A stretch of 64,000 nt of DNA from Fulvimarina sp040239565 (GTDB lineage: Bacteria > Pseudomonadota > Alphaproteobacteria > Rhizobiales > Rhizobiaceae): assembly GCF_040239565.1 (NCBI RefSeq), contig NZ_JBEHWS010000010.1, positions 88,676 to 152,675 of the forward strand, given 5' to 3'. This document shows positions 39,568 through 48,480 of this stretch, piece by piece. How positions within the stretch are numbered: position 1 is the stretch's first letter; the number at the start of each line of letters is the position of its first letter. The position numbers were made by a program, and so were the translations under genes. The notes beneath the pieces are model-generated. The model saw nothing but the letters and a program-made list of their open reading frames with translations, was not told where the DNA came from and ran no database searches.

Positions 39568-40332
39568 ATGACACGTCGCCGCCGCATCTACGAAGGCAAG
39601 GGCAAGATCCTTTACGAAGGCCCCGAACCCGGAACGCTCGTCCAGTTCTTCAAGGACGACGCCACCGCCTTCAACAAGAAGAAGCACGAAGTCGTCGACG
39701 GCAAGGGCGTCCTCAACAACCGCATCTCCGAATACATTTTCGGCCATCTGAACAAGATGGGAATCCCGACCCACTTCATTAAGCGGCTCAACATGCGCGA
39801 GCAGCTGATCAAGGAAGTCGAGATCATTCCGCTGGAAGTCGTGGTGCGCAACATCGCGGCCGGCTCGCTCGCCAAGCGCCTCGGCATCGAGGAAGGCACT
39901 GTGCTGCCGCGCTCGATCATCGAGTTCTACTATAAAGCCGACCAGCTCGACGACCCGATGGTCTCGGAAGAGCACATAACGGCCTTCGGCTGGGCGAGCC
40001 CGCAGGAAATCGACGACATCATGGCGCTCGCCATTCGTGTCAACGACTTCCTCTCCGGCCTCTTCCTCGGCGTCGGCATCCAGCTGATCGACTTCAAGAT
40101 CGAGACAGGACGCCTCTTCGAGGGCGACATGATGCGAATCGTCGTCGCCGACGAAATCAGCCCCGATTCCTGCCGTCTCTGGGATATCAACACCCAGGAG
40201 AAGATGGACAAGGACCGCTTCCGCCGAGACATGGGCGGCCTCGTCGAGGCCTATCAGGAAGTCGCCCGCAGGCTCGGCATCATGAATGAAAACGAGCCGC
40301 CCCGCCCCTCCGGGCCGGTGTTGGTCAAGTAA
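39568..40332 (+). CDS. purC: SAICAR synthetase
   Basis: A 254-residue enzyme that joins CAIR and aspartate in purine synthesis. Family stretches are clear: RRRRIYEGKGKILYEGPEP, DGKGVLNNRISEYIF, the LEVVVRNIAAGS motif, and IVVADEISPDSCRLWD. The N-terminal YEGKGK is the ATP-binding loop. It is followed after 70 bases by purS and then purQ, so it is the first gene of a purine operon. Confidence 0.97.
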   Translation: MTRRRRIYEGKGKILYEGPEPGTLVQFFKDDATAFNKKKHEVVDGKGVLNNRISEYIFGHLNKMGIPTHFIKRLNMREQLIKEVEIIPLEVVVRNIAAGSLAKRLGIEEGTVLPRSIIEFYYKADQLDDPMVSEEHITAFGWASPQEIDDIMALAIRVNDFLSGLFLGVGIQLIDFKIETGRLFEGDMMRIVVADEISPDSCRLWDINTQEKMDKDRFRRDMGGLVEAYQEVARRLGIMNENEPPRPSGPVLVK

Positions 40333-40402
40333 GGCGGCCGAACCCCGTCAAGCAGCCGGCACCGGCTTTGAAGATCATCCATTCGAAAGACAGGCAGATC
40401 CC

Positions 40403-40645
40403 GTGATCAAGGCGCGCATCGTCGTAACGTTGAAGAACGGCGTCCTCGACCCCCAGGGCAAGGCTATCGAAGGCGCCCTCGGCCATCTCGGCTTCGAAGG
40501 CGTCGACGACGTGCGACAGGGCAAGGTCTTCGACCTGAAACTAGAGGGCGACGACAAGGCGGCAGCAGAAAAGCAGCTCACCGAGATGTGCGAGAAACTG
40601 CTCGCCAATACCGTTATCGAAGACTACTCGATTACCCTCGACTGA
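40403..40645 (+). CDS. purS: FGAM synthase subunit PurS
   Basis: An 80-residue subunit with the family start IKARIVVTLKNGVLDPQGKA and the end LANTVIEDYSI. PurS dimerises and bridges PurQ and PurL in the three-part formylglycinamidine ribonucleotide synthase. The start is GTG at 40403; upstream residues of the open frame belong to the purC-purS gap and do not fit. It lies 16 bases before purQ. Confidence 0.95.
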   Translation: MIKARIVVTLKNGVLDPQGKAIEGALGHLGFEGVDDVRQGKVFDLKLEGDDKAAAEKQLTEMCEKLLANTVIEDYSITLD

Positions 40646-40661
40646 CCCGGAGGGCACGTCC

Positions 40662-41342
40662 ATGAACACGACCGTCGTCCTTCTTCCCGGCCTGAACCGC
40701 GACCGCGACATGATCGCCGCGCTGAAGACCATTACCGGCAAGGCACCGCAGACGGTCTGGCAGACCGAAACCACGCTGCCGCAGTCCGATCTGATCGTCA
40801 TTCCGGGTGGCTTCTCCTTCGGCGACTATCTCCGCGCAGGGGCGATCGCGGCGCGTTCGCCGGTGATGCGCGCGGTAGCGGAGGCGGCGGAAAAAGGCGT
40901 GCCGGTTCTCGGCGTGTGCAACGGCTTCCAGATCCTCTGCGAGGCAGGCCTCCTGCCCGGCGCACTGATGCGCAACACGACGTTGCGTTTCGTCTGCCGC
41001 GAGGTGAAGCTCGAAGTGACCAACGCGAACACACGGTTCACGGGCGGCTACTCGGCCGGTCAGGTCATCCGCTGCCCCGTCGCCCATCACGACGGCAATT
41101 ATTTCGCGGACGCGAGCACCCTCGCCTCGCTTCAGGACAACGACCGGATTGTCTTCCGCTATGCCGAAGGCACCAATCCCAACGGCGCGATCAACGACAT
41201 CGCCGGAATCGTCAACGCCGGAGGCAATGTCCTCGGCATGATGCCGCATCCTGAAAACCTCATCGAGCCGGAGCACGGCGGTATCGATGGCCGCGCGATC
41301 TTCGAGGGCGCGCTCGGCCTCACCCAGCGGGAAGCTGCATGA
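40662..41342 (+). CDS. purQ: FGAM synthase subunit PurQ (glutaminase)
   Basis: A 226-residue class I glutamine amidotransferase. The nucleophilic cysteine is in LGVCNGFQIL; the His/Glu pair is in MMPHPENLIEPEHGG. It frees ammonia from glutamine for PurL. Upstream GGFSFGDYLRAGAIA is typical. Its stop overlaps the start of the following lipoprotein gene (ATGA at 41339). purL, which often follows in rhizobia, is not in this window. Confidence 0.97.
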   Translation: MNTTVVLLPGLNRDRDMIAALKTITGKAPQTVWQTETTLPQSDLIVIPGGFSFGDYLRAGAIAARSPVMRAVAEAAEKGVPVLGVCNGFQILCEAGLLPGALMRNTTLRFVCREVKLEVTNANTRFTGGYSAGQVIRCPVAHHDGNYFADASTLASLQDNDRIVFRYAEGTNPNGAINDIAGIVNAGGNVLGMMPHPENLIEPEHGGIDGRAIFEGALGLTQREAA

Positions 41343-41749
41343 TGTTTCGCAAGCGCCGGCACGAACGCCTCACTCTCGCGCTCGGCGCAATGCTTATGCT
41401 GGCCGCCTGCTCTACCACCTCGGAGACACCGGAGACCGATCCTTCCGAGATGGGACTAGACCTGATGGAGCGGCTCACGCTGAATGCCGATCGCTGCTGG
41501 TTCAAGTCCGGCGATCCGGCGTTCGAGCCCTACGGCCTCTCGCCGGAACTCGCCTCCTTCTCAGGCAAGCCACGCTTTCTGCTGACACCTGCTGGTGAGC
41601 CGGAAGCCCGCCCGCTGCTGGTCGCAGAAGGTCAAGCCGGCTCTTCCAACGTCGCGGTCTATGGTCCGCTTCTCAGCGAAGAGATCGGCCAGCGCGCCCA
41701 GACGGACATTGCCCGCTGGCGCGCCGGAAGCGACGACTGCGTCGTCTGA
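41339..41749 (+). CDS. Hypothetical lipoprotein coupled to purQ
   Basis: A 136-residue protein with a signal peptide ending in a lipobox (LAACS, Cys at about 24). The mature part is about 110 residues, with a ADRCWFKSGDPAFEPYGLSPE stretch and an even, soluble composition. I do not recognise a named family. It starts inside the purQ stop (ATGA) and converges on hom, with six bases between. Confidence 0.7.
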   Translation: MMFRKRRHERLTLALGAMLMLAACSTTSETPETDPSEMGLDLMERLTLNADRCWFKSGDPAFEPYGLSPELASFSGKPRFLLTPAGEPEARPLLVAEGQAGSSNVAVYGPLLSEEIGQRAQTDIARWRAGSDDCVV

Positions 41750-41755
41750 CGCTGA

Positions 41756-43060
41756 TCAGTCCAGACGCTCGATCCGCAGCATTTGCGGCTGGCCGGCGAG
41801 ATGGCCGTCATCTGAAATGGCACGCAGCGCTTCGCGCACAGCGCTTTCCGTCGTCTCGTGAGTGACGAGGATCACCTGCGCATTCGTCGCTTCGCCATCA
41901 CCGGCACGGCGGCGCTGGACGATGGACGCCAGCGAAATCTCGTTCTCCGCCATCCGGGTCGCAATCGAGGCAAAGGCGCCGACCTGGTCGCGCACGGAGA
42001 GGCGGATATAGTAGCCGCCCTCGTGGGCGCGCATGCGGGCGCGGACATAGGGTTGCAGCTTGTCGGCCGGAATGCCGAGCGTCGGCAGAACGACGCCGGA
42101 CGCGACATCCATGATATCCGAAAGAACGGCTGACGCGGTGGCATCGCCGCCCGCTCCGGGACCGGCCAGCATGATCGAGCCGAGAAGGTCTGTATCGACC
42201 GCAACCGCGTTCGTGACGCCGGAAACCTGCGCCATCGCCGCGGCGGCCGGTATCAGCGCCGGGTGAACGCGCTGCTCGATGCCTGTGTCGGTCTTCTGTG
42301 CGACCGCCAGCAGCTTGATCGTATAACCAAGCTCGCTCGCGGCGGCGATGTCTTCCGAGGTCACCGCCTCGATCCCCTCGACATAGATCGAATCGGCGTC
42401 GATCTCGGTGCCGAAGGCGAGCGAGGTAAGGATGCCAAGCTTGTGGGCAGCGTCGAAACCGCCAATGTCGAACGTCGGATCGGCCTCGGCATAGCCGAGG
42501 TCCTGCGCATCCTTAAGGCAGGCGTCGAAGGAGAGGCCCTCGCGCTCCATCCGGGTCAGCATGTAATTGCAGGTGCCGTTGAGAATTCCGTAGACGCGGC
42601 TCACCTCGTTGCCGGAAAGGCCTTCGCGCATGGTCTTGATAATCGGAATGCCGCCCGCGACGGCCGCTTCATAGAGAAGCTCGGTTCCATTGGCGGCCGC
42701 CAGCTTCGCCAGCTCGACGCCGTGATGAGCGAGAAGTGCCTTGTTCGCCGTGACGACCGGGATTCCGCGTTCCAGCGCAGCCTTCACGCAGTCGAGCGCC
42801 GCGCCTTCCGAGCCGCCGATCAACTCCACAAAGCCATCGATCTCGGCTTCGCGGGCGAGTGCTGACGGATCGTCGTGCCAGGCAAGACCGCTTGCGTCAA
42901 AACCGCGGTTCTTCGTCTTGTCGCGCGCCGACACCGCAACGAGTTCGATCGGCCGCCCGGCGCGCTTCGTGATCGACTCGGATTTGGTCTGAAGGAGACG
43001 CGCAAGGCTCGCACCAACGGTGCCGAGGCCCGCGATTCCGATCCGCAATGGTTTCGTCAT
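41756..43060 (-). CDS. hom: Homoserine dehydrogenase
   Basis: A 434-residue enzyme. The NAD(P)-binding motif GIAGLGTVGASL lies at the N-terminus. The catalytic region contains LNGTCNYMLTRMEREG and the DPTFDIGGFDAAHKL stretch with the active lysine. A C-terminal ACT domain (about 345-425, GGYYIRLSVRDQVGAFA) suggests threonine feedback. It makes homoserine for threonine and methionine. ATG 43060 (MTKPLRIGIAG) is preferred over the five-residue longer frame. The aminotransferase gene upstream is on the same strand. Confidence 0.96.
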   Translation of the reverse strand: MTKPLRIGIAGLGTVGASLARLLQTKSESITKRAGRPIELVAVSARDKTKNRGFDASGLAWHDDPSALAREAEIDGFVELIGGSEGAALDCVKAALERGIPVVTANKALLAHHGVELAKLAAANGTELLYEAAVAGGIPIIKTMREGLSGNEVSRVYGILNGTCNYMLTRMEREGLSFDACLKDAQDLGYAEADPTFDIGGFDAAHKLGILTSLAFGTEIDADSIYVEGIEAVTSEDIAAASELGYTIKLLAVAQKTDTGIEQRVHPALIPAAAAMAQVSGVTNAVAVDTDLLGSIMLAGPGAGGDATASAVLSDIMDVASGVVLPTLGIPADKLQPYVRARMRAHEGGYYIRLSVRDQVGAFASIATRMAENEISLASIVQRRRAGDGEATNAQVILVTHETTESAVREALRAISDDGHLAGQPQMLRIERLD

Positions 43061-43170
43061 GGATATCAGTCGCAATTTGTCATGGATCGACTCGCGCGAC
43101 CATCCAAACGAAGGTCACGCGGCCGACAAGGTTTCGATGGCGGCTGCGCTAACCCGAACGAGAAGAGATT

Positions 43171-43195
43171 GAAAGGCCGGATCGACCGGCCTTTC
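43171..43195 (-). terminator. Rho-independent terminator after the aminotransferase gene
   Basis: A perfect 10-bp stem (GAAAGGCCGG / CCGGCCTTTC) with a five-base loop lies 10 bases beyond the aminotransferase stop. On the minus strand it is followed by TTTCAATCTCTTCTC, a modest T-rich tail. It would separate the aminotransferase from hom. Confidence 0.65.
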
Positions 43196-43205
43196 GGACA
43201 GGACC

Positions 43206-44423
43206 TCAGGCGCGGGCGCGCATCGGCACGACCTTTTGCCCCTCTTCCTCGCCGCTTGCAAGGAAGCGCTTCAGATTGCGCGCGGCCTGGCGGATGCGAT
43301 GCTCGTTCTCGACCAGCGCGATGCGGACATGGTCGTCGCCGTGCTCACCGAAGCCAACGCCTGGTGCCACAGCAACATCGGCCTCCTCGACGAGCAGCTT
43401 GGAGAATTCGAGCGAGCCCATGTTCTTGTACGCATCGGGAAGCGGCACCCAGGCGAACATGGTCGAGGACGGCGCGGGCACGGTCCAGCCGGCCCGGCCG
43501 AACGCATCGACAAGCACATCACGACGCTTCTTGTAGATCTGCCGAATTTCCGCGACGGCCTCGTCGCCCTGATTGATCGCGGTGGCCGCCGCCACCTGAA
43601 CCGGCGTGAAGGCTCCGTAATCGAGATAGGATTTCACGCGGCCGAGCGCAGCGCAGAGCCGCTCATTGCCGACGGCAAAGCCGATCCGCCAGCCGGGCAT
43701 GGAATAGCTCTTCGACATGGATGTGAACTCGACGGCCACATCCATCGCGCCTTCGACCTCGAGAATCGAGGGCGGCGGAACGTCGTCGAAATAGATCTCC
43801 GAATAGGCGAGATCTGAGAGGACAATGATCTCATGCTTTTTCGCGAAGTCAACGACGTCCTTATAGAACTCGCGGGTCGCCGTGTAAGCTGTCGGATTGC
43901 CCGGGAAGTTGAGAACGACCGCGATCGGCTTCGGGATCGAGTGCACGACCGCCCGTTCCATCGCGCGCAAAAAGTCCTCGTCAGGCTTCGCCGGCAACGC
44001 CCGGATCGTTCCGCCCGACATGATGAATCCGAAGGCGTGGATCGGATAGGTCGGATTCGGGCAGAGAATCACGTCGCCGGGCGCGGTGATCGCCTGCGCC
44101 ATATTGGCGAAGCCTTCCTTGGAGCCGAGCGTGGCGACGACCTGCCGGTTCGGATCGAGTTTCACGTTAAAGCGCCGCTCGTAGAAGGCAGCCTGCGCCT
44201 TGCGCAGACCGTTGATGCCGCGTGAAGCGGAATAACGGTGGGCACGCGGGTCGCGGGCAACCTCGCAGAGCTTGTCGACGATAAAGGCGGGCGTCGGCAG
44301 GTCCGGATTGCCCATGCCGAGATCGATGATGTCGGCGCCTTTCGCGCGGGCGGCGGCCTTCAGCCGGTTGACCTCCTCGAACACGTAAGGCGGCAGGCGA
44401 CGGATCTTGTAATAGTCTTCCAT
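43206..44423 (-). CDS. Class I/II aminotransferase (AlaC-like)
   Basis: A 405-residue PLP enzyme of fold type I. The N-terminal YYKIRRLPPYVFEEVNRLK stretch is typical of the rhizobial aminotransferase found next to hom. The PLP lysine is in SMSKSYSMPGWRIGF, with the NFPGNPTAY and DLAYSEIYFDD motifs before it. Related proteins are annotated as alanine, LL-diaminopimelate or aspartate aminotransferases; the substrate is not decided here. I use ATG 44423 (MEDYYKIRR); 44438 adds five residues. Confidence 0.9.
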   Translation of the reverse strand: MEDYYKIRRLPPYVFEEVNRLKAAARAKGADIIDLGMGNPDLPTPAFIVDKLCEVARDPRAHRYSASRGINGLRKAQAAFYERRFNVKLDPNRQVVATLGSKEGFANMAQAITAPGDVILCPNPTYPIHAFGFIMSGGTIRALPAKPDEDFLRAMERAVVHSIPKPIAVVLNFPGNPTAYTATREFYKDVVDFAKKHEIIVLSDLAYSEIYFDDVPPPSILEVEGAMDVAVEFTSMSKSYSMPGWRIGFAVGNERLCAALGRVKSYLDYGAFTPVQVAAATAINQGDEAVAEIRQIYKKRRDVLVDAFGRAGWTVPAPSSTMFAWVPLPDAYKNMGSLEFSKLLVEEADVAVAPGVGFGEHGDDHVRIALVENEHRIRQAARNLKRFLASGEEEGQKVVPMRARA

Positions 44424-44497
44424 GGGTCGTGTATCCATGCGGCAACTCCTGGCCGCGAAATTGGAATTCCAGAAAGACCGAAGCGAATTCAGTTGGT

Positions 44498-44956
44498 CTA
44501 TTCTTCAGTGGCTTCGATCTGGCGCAGGACGTCTTCCGGTCGCGGCCCGCGCTCCGTCGTCCCGGAAGCAGCGGGCTGGCTGGCCGCCTCCGCGTCCAGC
44601 GTGGAAACGGCCTGGGCCTGTCTCTGGCGTGCGTTCTGGGCTCGCGCGATCGCCGACGAATAGCCCGTATTGCCGGAAGCGCCTGCCCGCTGGGCAGCGA
44701 TGCCATTGTAGCGCGCATCGAGTGCAGCGACATTTTCATCGGCAAGTTGCGGCGCGGCAGCACCGGGATAGGCGCCGAGAAGCGGATAACCATCGTCATC
44801 GAGCCGCTGCTGGGACGCCACGGCCCGAGCCTCACCCAAGCGCAATGCACCGAGCGATGAGTCTTCCTCACCAGGAAAAATACCCTGGCAGCCGGACAGC
44901 GCGAGCGTGCCGACGAGTATGCTCGAGACAAAAGGTGCGCCAAACTTAATGGACAT
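44498..44956 (-). CDS. Hypothetical lipoprotein
   Basis: A 152-residue protein with a signal peptide and lipobox (LALSGC, Cys about 23). The mature part has few hydrophobic residues and many Ala, Gln and Arg, with a helical stretch ARAQNARQRQAQAV. An envelope lipoprotein of unknown function. ATG 44956 (MSIKFGAPFV) is preferred over a longer frame. It precedes the aminotransferase gene by 74 bases and is divergent from phaC. Confidence 0.7.
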   Translation of the reverse strand: MSIKFGAPFVSSILVGTLALSGCQGIFPGEEDSSLGALRLGEARAVASQQRLDDDGYPLLGAYPGAAAPQLADENVAALDARYNGIAAQRAGASGNTGYSSAIARAQNARQRQAQAVSTLDAEAASQPAASGTTERGPRPEDVLRQIEATEE

Positions 44957-45121
44957 GACGAAGGACCTGTTTGAAATCGTCGATCGTGTCATACCTTAAA
45001 AGAAACAATTTACAAAACCGTCCCCGCTCCGAGAGAATGTCCATCAAGGCTAAGCTCCAAGGACCGGATCAAGGCGGATTGGGAACGCATCTGTAATGGG
45101 TCCCCCAGGGAGGAAAAGACG

Positions 45122-46966
45122 ATGGCGGATAAGCAATCGGACTCGAAACCAATCACGGAACCTGTTCCTTTTTCGACCGAATATGCGGTCAAGGATCCCG
45201 AACAATTCGCCATGAACATGGCGCGGATGTTCGAGCATCTCGGAAAGGCGGCAAGCGCCTGGGTCGAGCCGCGCGAGAAAGGCAACCATATCGAGACCGG
45301 ACCGGTCACGATGGCGGAGATCGTCGACACGCTCTCAAAGGTCGGCGAATACTGGATGACCGATCCGACGCGGGCGATCGAGGCCCAGACCCGGCTGTTC
45401 GCTGGATATATGACGGTCTGGAACAACTCGATACGGCGGCTGTCGGGCGAAAATCTCAACGGAGAGGCAGCGTCCCCGAACAAGGGCGACAAGCGTTTTT
45501 CCGACGAGGACTGGAATCAGAACTTCTTCTTCGATTTCCTGAAGCAGGCCTATCTGATGACGACCCGCTGGGCCGACGAACTCGTCGAGGAAGCGAATGG
45601 TCTCGACGACCATACCCGGCACAAGGCGGCTTTCTACATGCGGCAGGTCTCGAACGCCCTGTCGCCGACCAACTTCATCATGACCAATCCCGAACTCTAT
45701 CGGGAGACGGTTCAGTCGAACGGCCAGAATCTCGTGAAGGGCATGAAGATGTTCGCCGAGGACATTGCTGCCGGCAAGGGCAATCTCAGGGTCCGGCAGG
45801 CAGACTATTCGGCGTTCAAGATCGGCGAGGACATCGCGCTCACCGAGGGCAAGGTGATCGCCCAGAACGATATTTGTCAGATCATCCAGTATTCGCCGCA
45901 GACCGACGAGGTCTTCAAGACGCCGGTCTTGATCACTCCGCCCTGGATCAACAAGTACTACATTCTCGATTTGAAGCCCGAGAAAAGCTACGTGAACTGG
46001 CTGGTCGAGCAGGGCCACACCGTATTCCTCATCTCATGGGTGAACCCCGACGAGCGGCACGCCCAGAAGACGTGGAAGAACTATATCGAGGACGGGATCG
46101 TGTTCGGTCTCGACACGGCCGAAAAGGCGACCGGTGAAAAAGAGTTCAACATGGTCGGCTACTGCGTGGGCGGCACGCTGCTGTCGGTCGGCATCGCCTA
46201 TCTGAAAGCCAAGGGCGACACGCGGCCGAAGACGGCGACGCTTTTCGCCACCCAGGTGGACTTCAAATATGCCGGCGACCTCCTTGTCTTCGTCGACGAA
46301 GAGCAGTTGAAGACCCTCGAAGCGACAATGGAGGCAAAGGGCTATCTCGACGGCACCCAGATGGCGCAGGCCTTCAACATGCTGCGTTCGGCCGATCTGA
46401 TCTGGCCCTACTTCGTGAACAATTATCTGAAGGGCAAGGAACCGGTCCCCTTCGACCTTCTGTTCTGGAATGCCGATGCGACGCGGATGCCGAAGGCAAA
46501 CCACCTCTTCTATCTGCGCAACTGCTATCTGGAGAACAATCTCTCCAAGGGCGAAATGATCATCGGCGATGAGAAGATCGATCTCGGCGCGGTGGATATC
46601 CCGATCTACAACCTCGCGACGAAGGAAGATCACATCGCTCCGGCCAAAAGCGTCTATCGCGGATCAAAGTTCTTCGGCGGCGATGTAAGCTACGTGCTCG
46701 CCGGTTCCGGGCATATCGCCGGCGTCGTCAACCACCCGTCGCGCAACAAATACCAGCACTGGACAGGAGCCGAGCCGCACGAGGACGGCACGTTCGAGGA
46801 GTGGTTCGAAAAGGCCGAGGAGCATCCCGGCTCCTGGTGGCCCCACTGGTCGGAATGGATAGCCGAAAAGTCCGGCACCAAGAAGGTGAAGGCCCGCAAG
46901 CCGGGCGGCGGTAAGCTGAAGCCGATCGAGGACGCGCCCGGCTCCTACGTGAAGGTTCAGGCGTGA
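45122..46966 (+). CDS. phaC: Class I poly(3-hydroxyalkanoate) synthase
   Basis: A 614-residue PHA synthase. The lipase-like box GYCVGG places the nucleophilic cysteine at residue 348; the aspartate is D503 (TKEDHIAP) and the histidine H531 (GSGHIAGVVNHP). The INKYYILDLKPEKS stretch and the length fit class I, which works without PhaE or PhaR. It polymerises hydroxyacyl-CoA into storage granules. A GGGAGG ribosome-binding site lies 12 bases upstream of the ATG. Its stop overlaps the next gene. Confidence 0.96.
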   Translation: MADKQSDSKPITEPVPFSTEYAVKDPEQFAMNMARMFEHLGKAASAWVEPREKGNHIETGPVTMAEIVDTLSKVGEYWMTDPTRAIEAQTRLFAGYMTVWNNSIRRLSGENLNGEAASPNKGDKRFSDEDWNQNFFFDFLKQAYLMTTRWADELVEEANGLDDHTRHKAAFYMRQVSNALSPTNFIMTNPELYRETVQSNGQNLVKGMKMFAEDIAAGKGNLRVRQADYSAFKIGEDIALTEGKVIAQNDICQIIQYSPQTDEVFKTPVLITPPWINKYYILDLKPEKSYVNWLVEQGHTVFLISWVNPDERHAQKTWKNYIEDGIVFGLDTAEKATGEKEFNMVGYCVGGTLLSVGIAYLKAKGDTRPKTATLFATQVDFKYAGDLLVFVDEEQLKTLEATMEAKGYLDGTQMAQAFNMLRSADLIWPYFVNNYLKGKEPVPFDLLFWNADATRMPKANHLFYLRNCYLENNLSKGEMIIGDEKIDLGAVDIPIYNLATKEDHIAPAKSVYRGSKFFGGDVSYVLAGSGHIAGVVNHPSRNKYQHWTGAEPHEDGTFEEWFEKAEEHPGSWWPHWSEWIAEKSGTKKVKARKPGGGKLKPIEDAPGSYVKVQA

Positions 46967-47409
46967 GCACCGGGATCATAGGCTGGGTGCGATTTGGCGC
47001 GGGAGCAGCGGTCTCTCTCGCGCTCTCGGTTGGTGCCGCCCACGCTCAGGGACTCGCCATCGTCGAGGCACCGGAAGCAGGGTCCGGTGTGTGTTCGGCC
47101 GATAGCCCAGCCGAAGGCTTCGCGTGCGCCACCGATCGATGCGTTGCCGAAAGCGGCCTGACGGAGCTGGATTGCATTCCCGTCCGCTGGTGCTTTGGGA
47201 ATGGCTGGACCGGCGACATCTTCCTGCAGACCGGTGAAGGTTTCCATTACCATCGCTATATCTGCGACGCCTCCTCCCCAGAGGAGCTGGACCTGATCGT
47301 CTCCGCAATCTGCGGCGGAGACGATAAGAACGGCTTCCTCGAATGCGCTCTCGTCCGCCTCTGGGATCGAGACGGCAACGAGCATGAGGCGCCGCTACCG
47401 GCCAAGTGA
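46963..47409 (+). CDS. Hypothetical secreted cysteine-rich protein
   Basis: A 148-residue protein with a signal peptide (cleavage near AAHAQG, about 28). The mature part has eight cysteines (for example CATDRCVAESG and VRWCFGNG), so disulphides in the periplasm are likely. I do not recognise the family. The GTG start overlaps the phaC stop (GTGA at 46963-46966), so it is coupled to phaC. It is the last gene before the accessory region. Confidence 0.65.
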   Translation: MSTGIIGWVRFGAGAAVSLALSVGAAHAQGLAIVEAPEAGSGVCSADSPAEGFACATDRCVAESGLTELDCIPVRWCFGNGWTGDIFLQTGEGFHYHRYICDASSPEELDLIVSAICGGDDKNGFLECALVRLWDRDGNEHEAPLPAK

Positions 47410-47596
47410 GCCGTAACCGCAATTCACACCGGCGAGTACTCGTCCTTGCGGAGGAACATCCGACAATAAAGCGACATGCAGTATCTTATCGCGACTCGTC
47501 GAAGGCCGCTTGACTCCGTCCAAAGACTCAAATGGTAGGCAATCTCGTGCGGTTGCCGCCCTTCGCCACTTCAATACGCGTGGAACTTAGCGGCAG

Positions 47597-47734
47597 CTAG
47601 CGACTGTGGCCCGCTCCAGGTAGCCGTCGAACCCGGAAATGCTGACACCCGGCCCGAGCAACCGAGACCGAGCCAGCGGTCGCAATGACGGCACCAGCGG
47701 CGGCGAAAATAGAGCGTTGCATCTGAACTTTCAT
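47597..47734 (-). pseudogene. Fragment of a small secreted protein
   Basis: A 45-codon frame that starts with a signal-peptide-like segment (QRSIFAAAGAVIATAGSVSVARA) and then ends after 17 unremarkable residues. In a neighbouring frame the sequence continues with GVSISGFDGYLERATVASCR, which would read better after a one-base shift. It is probably a frameshifted remnant; function unknown. Confidence 0.25.
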
Positions 47735-47800
47735 TCGATAGCTGTGAACTGAAAGAATGGGCCATTCCGTTTTCAGATGCGCCGTTTTTGCGGCGGCGAG

Positions 47801-47830
47801 GCAGGTATCGCGGAGCTGCGCGATACCTGC
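47801..47830. repeat. Perfect 12-bp inverted repeat
   Basis: GCAGGTATCGCG, six-base loop GAGCTG, then CGCGATACCTGC. It is a perfect stem with no following T-run, so it is not a standard terminator. It could be a protein-binding site, the end of a small element, or a structured RNA. Confidence 0.6.
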
Positions 47831-48432
47831 AGCCCGCCGAGCGTAAAAATGGAATGTCACGATGTAGAGCAAAAATTTGCGACAGTCAGTTTCGTGCCTT
47901 TCACCGCCGCAGATCCGCAAGAAAGGCAGACCCCAATGCCAAAGACGCCAACATGCCGAGAGCCAAAATTCGTGCATGAGCAAGACTGGCTCTGTCTGAC
48001 ATAAGATATAGAGCTTCGCGCTTCAGCCGAGACGACCGTTTCGAACTCGGGAAATTGCCATAACTTTCAATATTTTGTGAAATATGCTCGCACTGAAGTG
48101 CGAGATGGCGGAGGGAGAGGACTCTTCGACAAACTCGCTCGAAGTATGCCCCACATCGCGCCAGTACGCCTTCGAATTTGCGGGTGAATCTTCGCTTTCG
48201 CAGAACTTCGCTCTTCATGACCATGCGCAGCTTCGGAAAACGCGCCGGACGGTGATGCGCTCCAGCACCTTGGACCCCGGCCACGCGCAGCAGGCCGGTG
48301 CCTGACACCGCTCCTGGATGAAAGCCGGCTGCGTTACGGACGTCATACTTCCCTCCGTGCCTGCCTGCGCACTGGCTCTCCCAATTTCGATTGAACCCAC
48401 GCCACTTCTCAGATAGCTTGATCGAAGGTCAA

Positions 48433-48454
48433 GTAACTGGGCTCGCCTAGTTAC
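48433..48454. promoter_or_regulatory. Palindromic operator upstream of the BREX regulator
   Basis: GTAACTGGG, CTCG, CCTAGTTAC: arms of nine bases pair at eight positions. It ends 26 bases before the regulator ATG, where a promoter is expected. BrxR-type WYL regulators of BREX loci bind such inverted repeats as dimers and repress their own operon. A second small inverted repeat (CTTGA / TCAAG) lies at 48417-48433. Binding is inferred from position and symmetry. Confidence 0.5.
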
Positions 48455-48480
48455 GAGACGGATCATGTCGCTGGGAGTGC

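Larger units (their letters stand above)
47410..48480. other. Non-coding boundary region before the BREX operon
   Basis: About 1.07 kb without a convincing gene, between the phaC operon and the BREX regulator. It has two hairpins (47801-47830 and 48087-48104), a short decayed secreted ORF (47597-47734), and minus-strand frames that I cannot assign. One of these, about 105 codons ending at 47901, has no ribosome-binding site. Another, of 43 codons (start near 48343), has a GGAGGG before its ATG but an odd sequence. This looks like scarred sequence at the edge of an inserted island. No tRNA and no clear attachment repeat are visible. Confidence 0.5.

Noticed and set aside
43076..43170. Riboswitch or attenuator before hom
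   Set aside because: Only a terminator-type stem belonging to the upstream aminotransferase gene was found; no leader peptide with Thr/Met runs.
48087..48104. CTCGCAC-TGAA-GTGCGAG hairpin as a terminator
   Set aside because: No T-run follows on either strand, and no gene ends at it.
47901..48224. Possible 105-codon minus-strand gene ending MLASLALGSAFLADLRR
   Set aside because: No ribosome-binding site, no recognisable family, and several competing frames; kept only as part of the boundary region.
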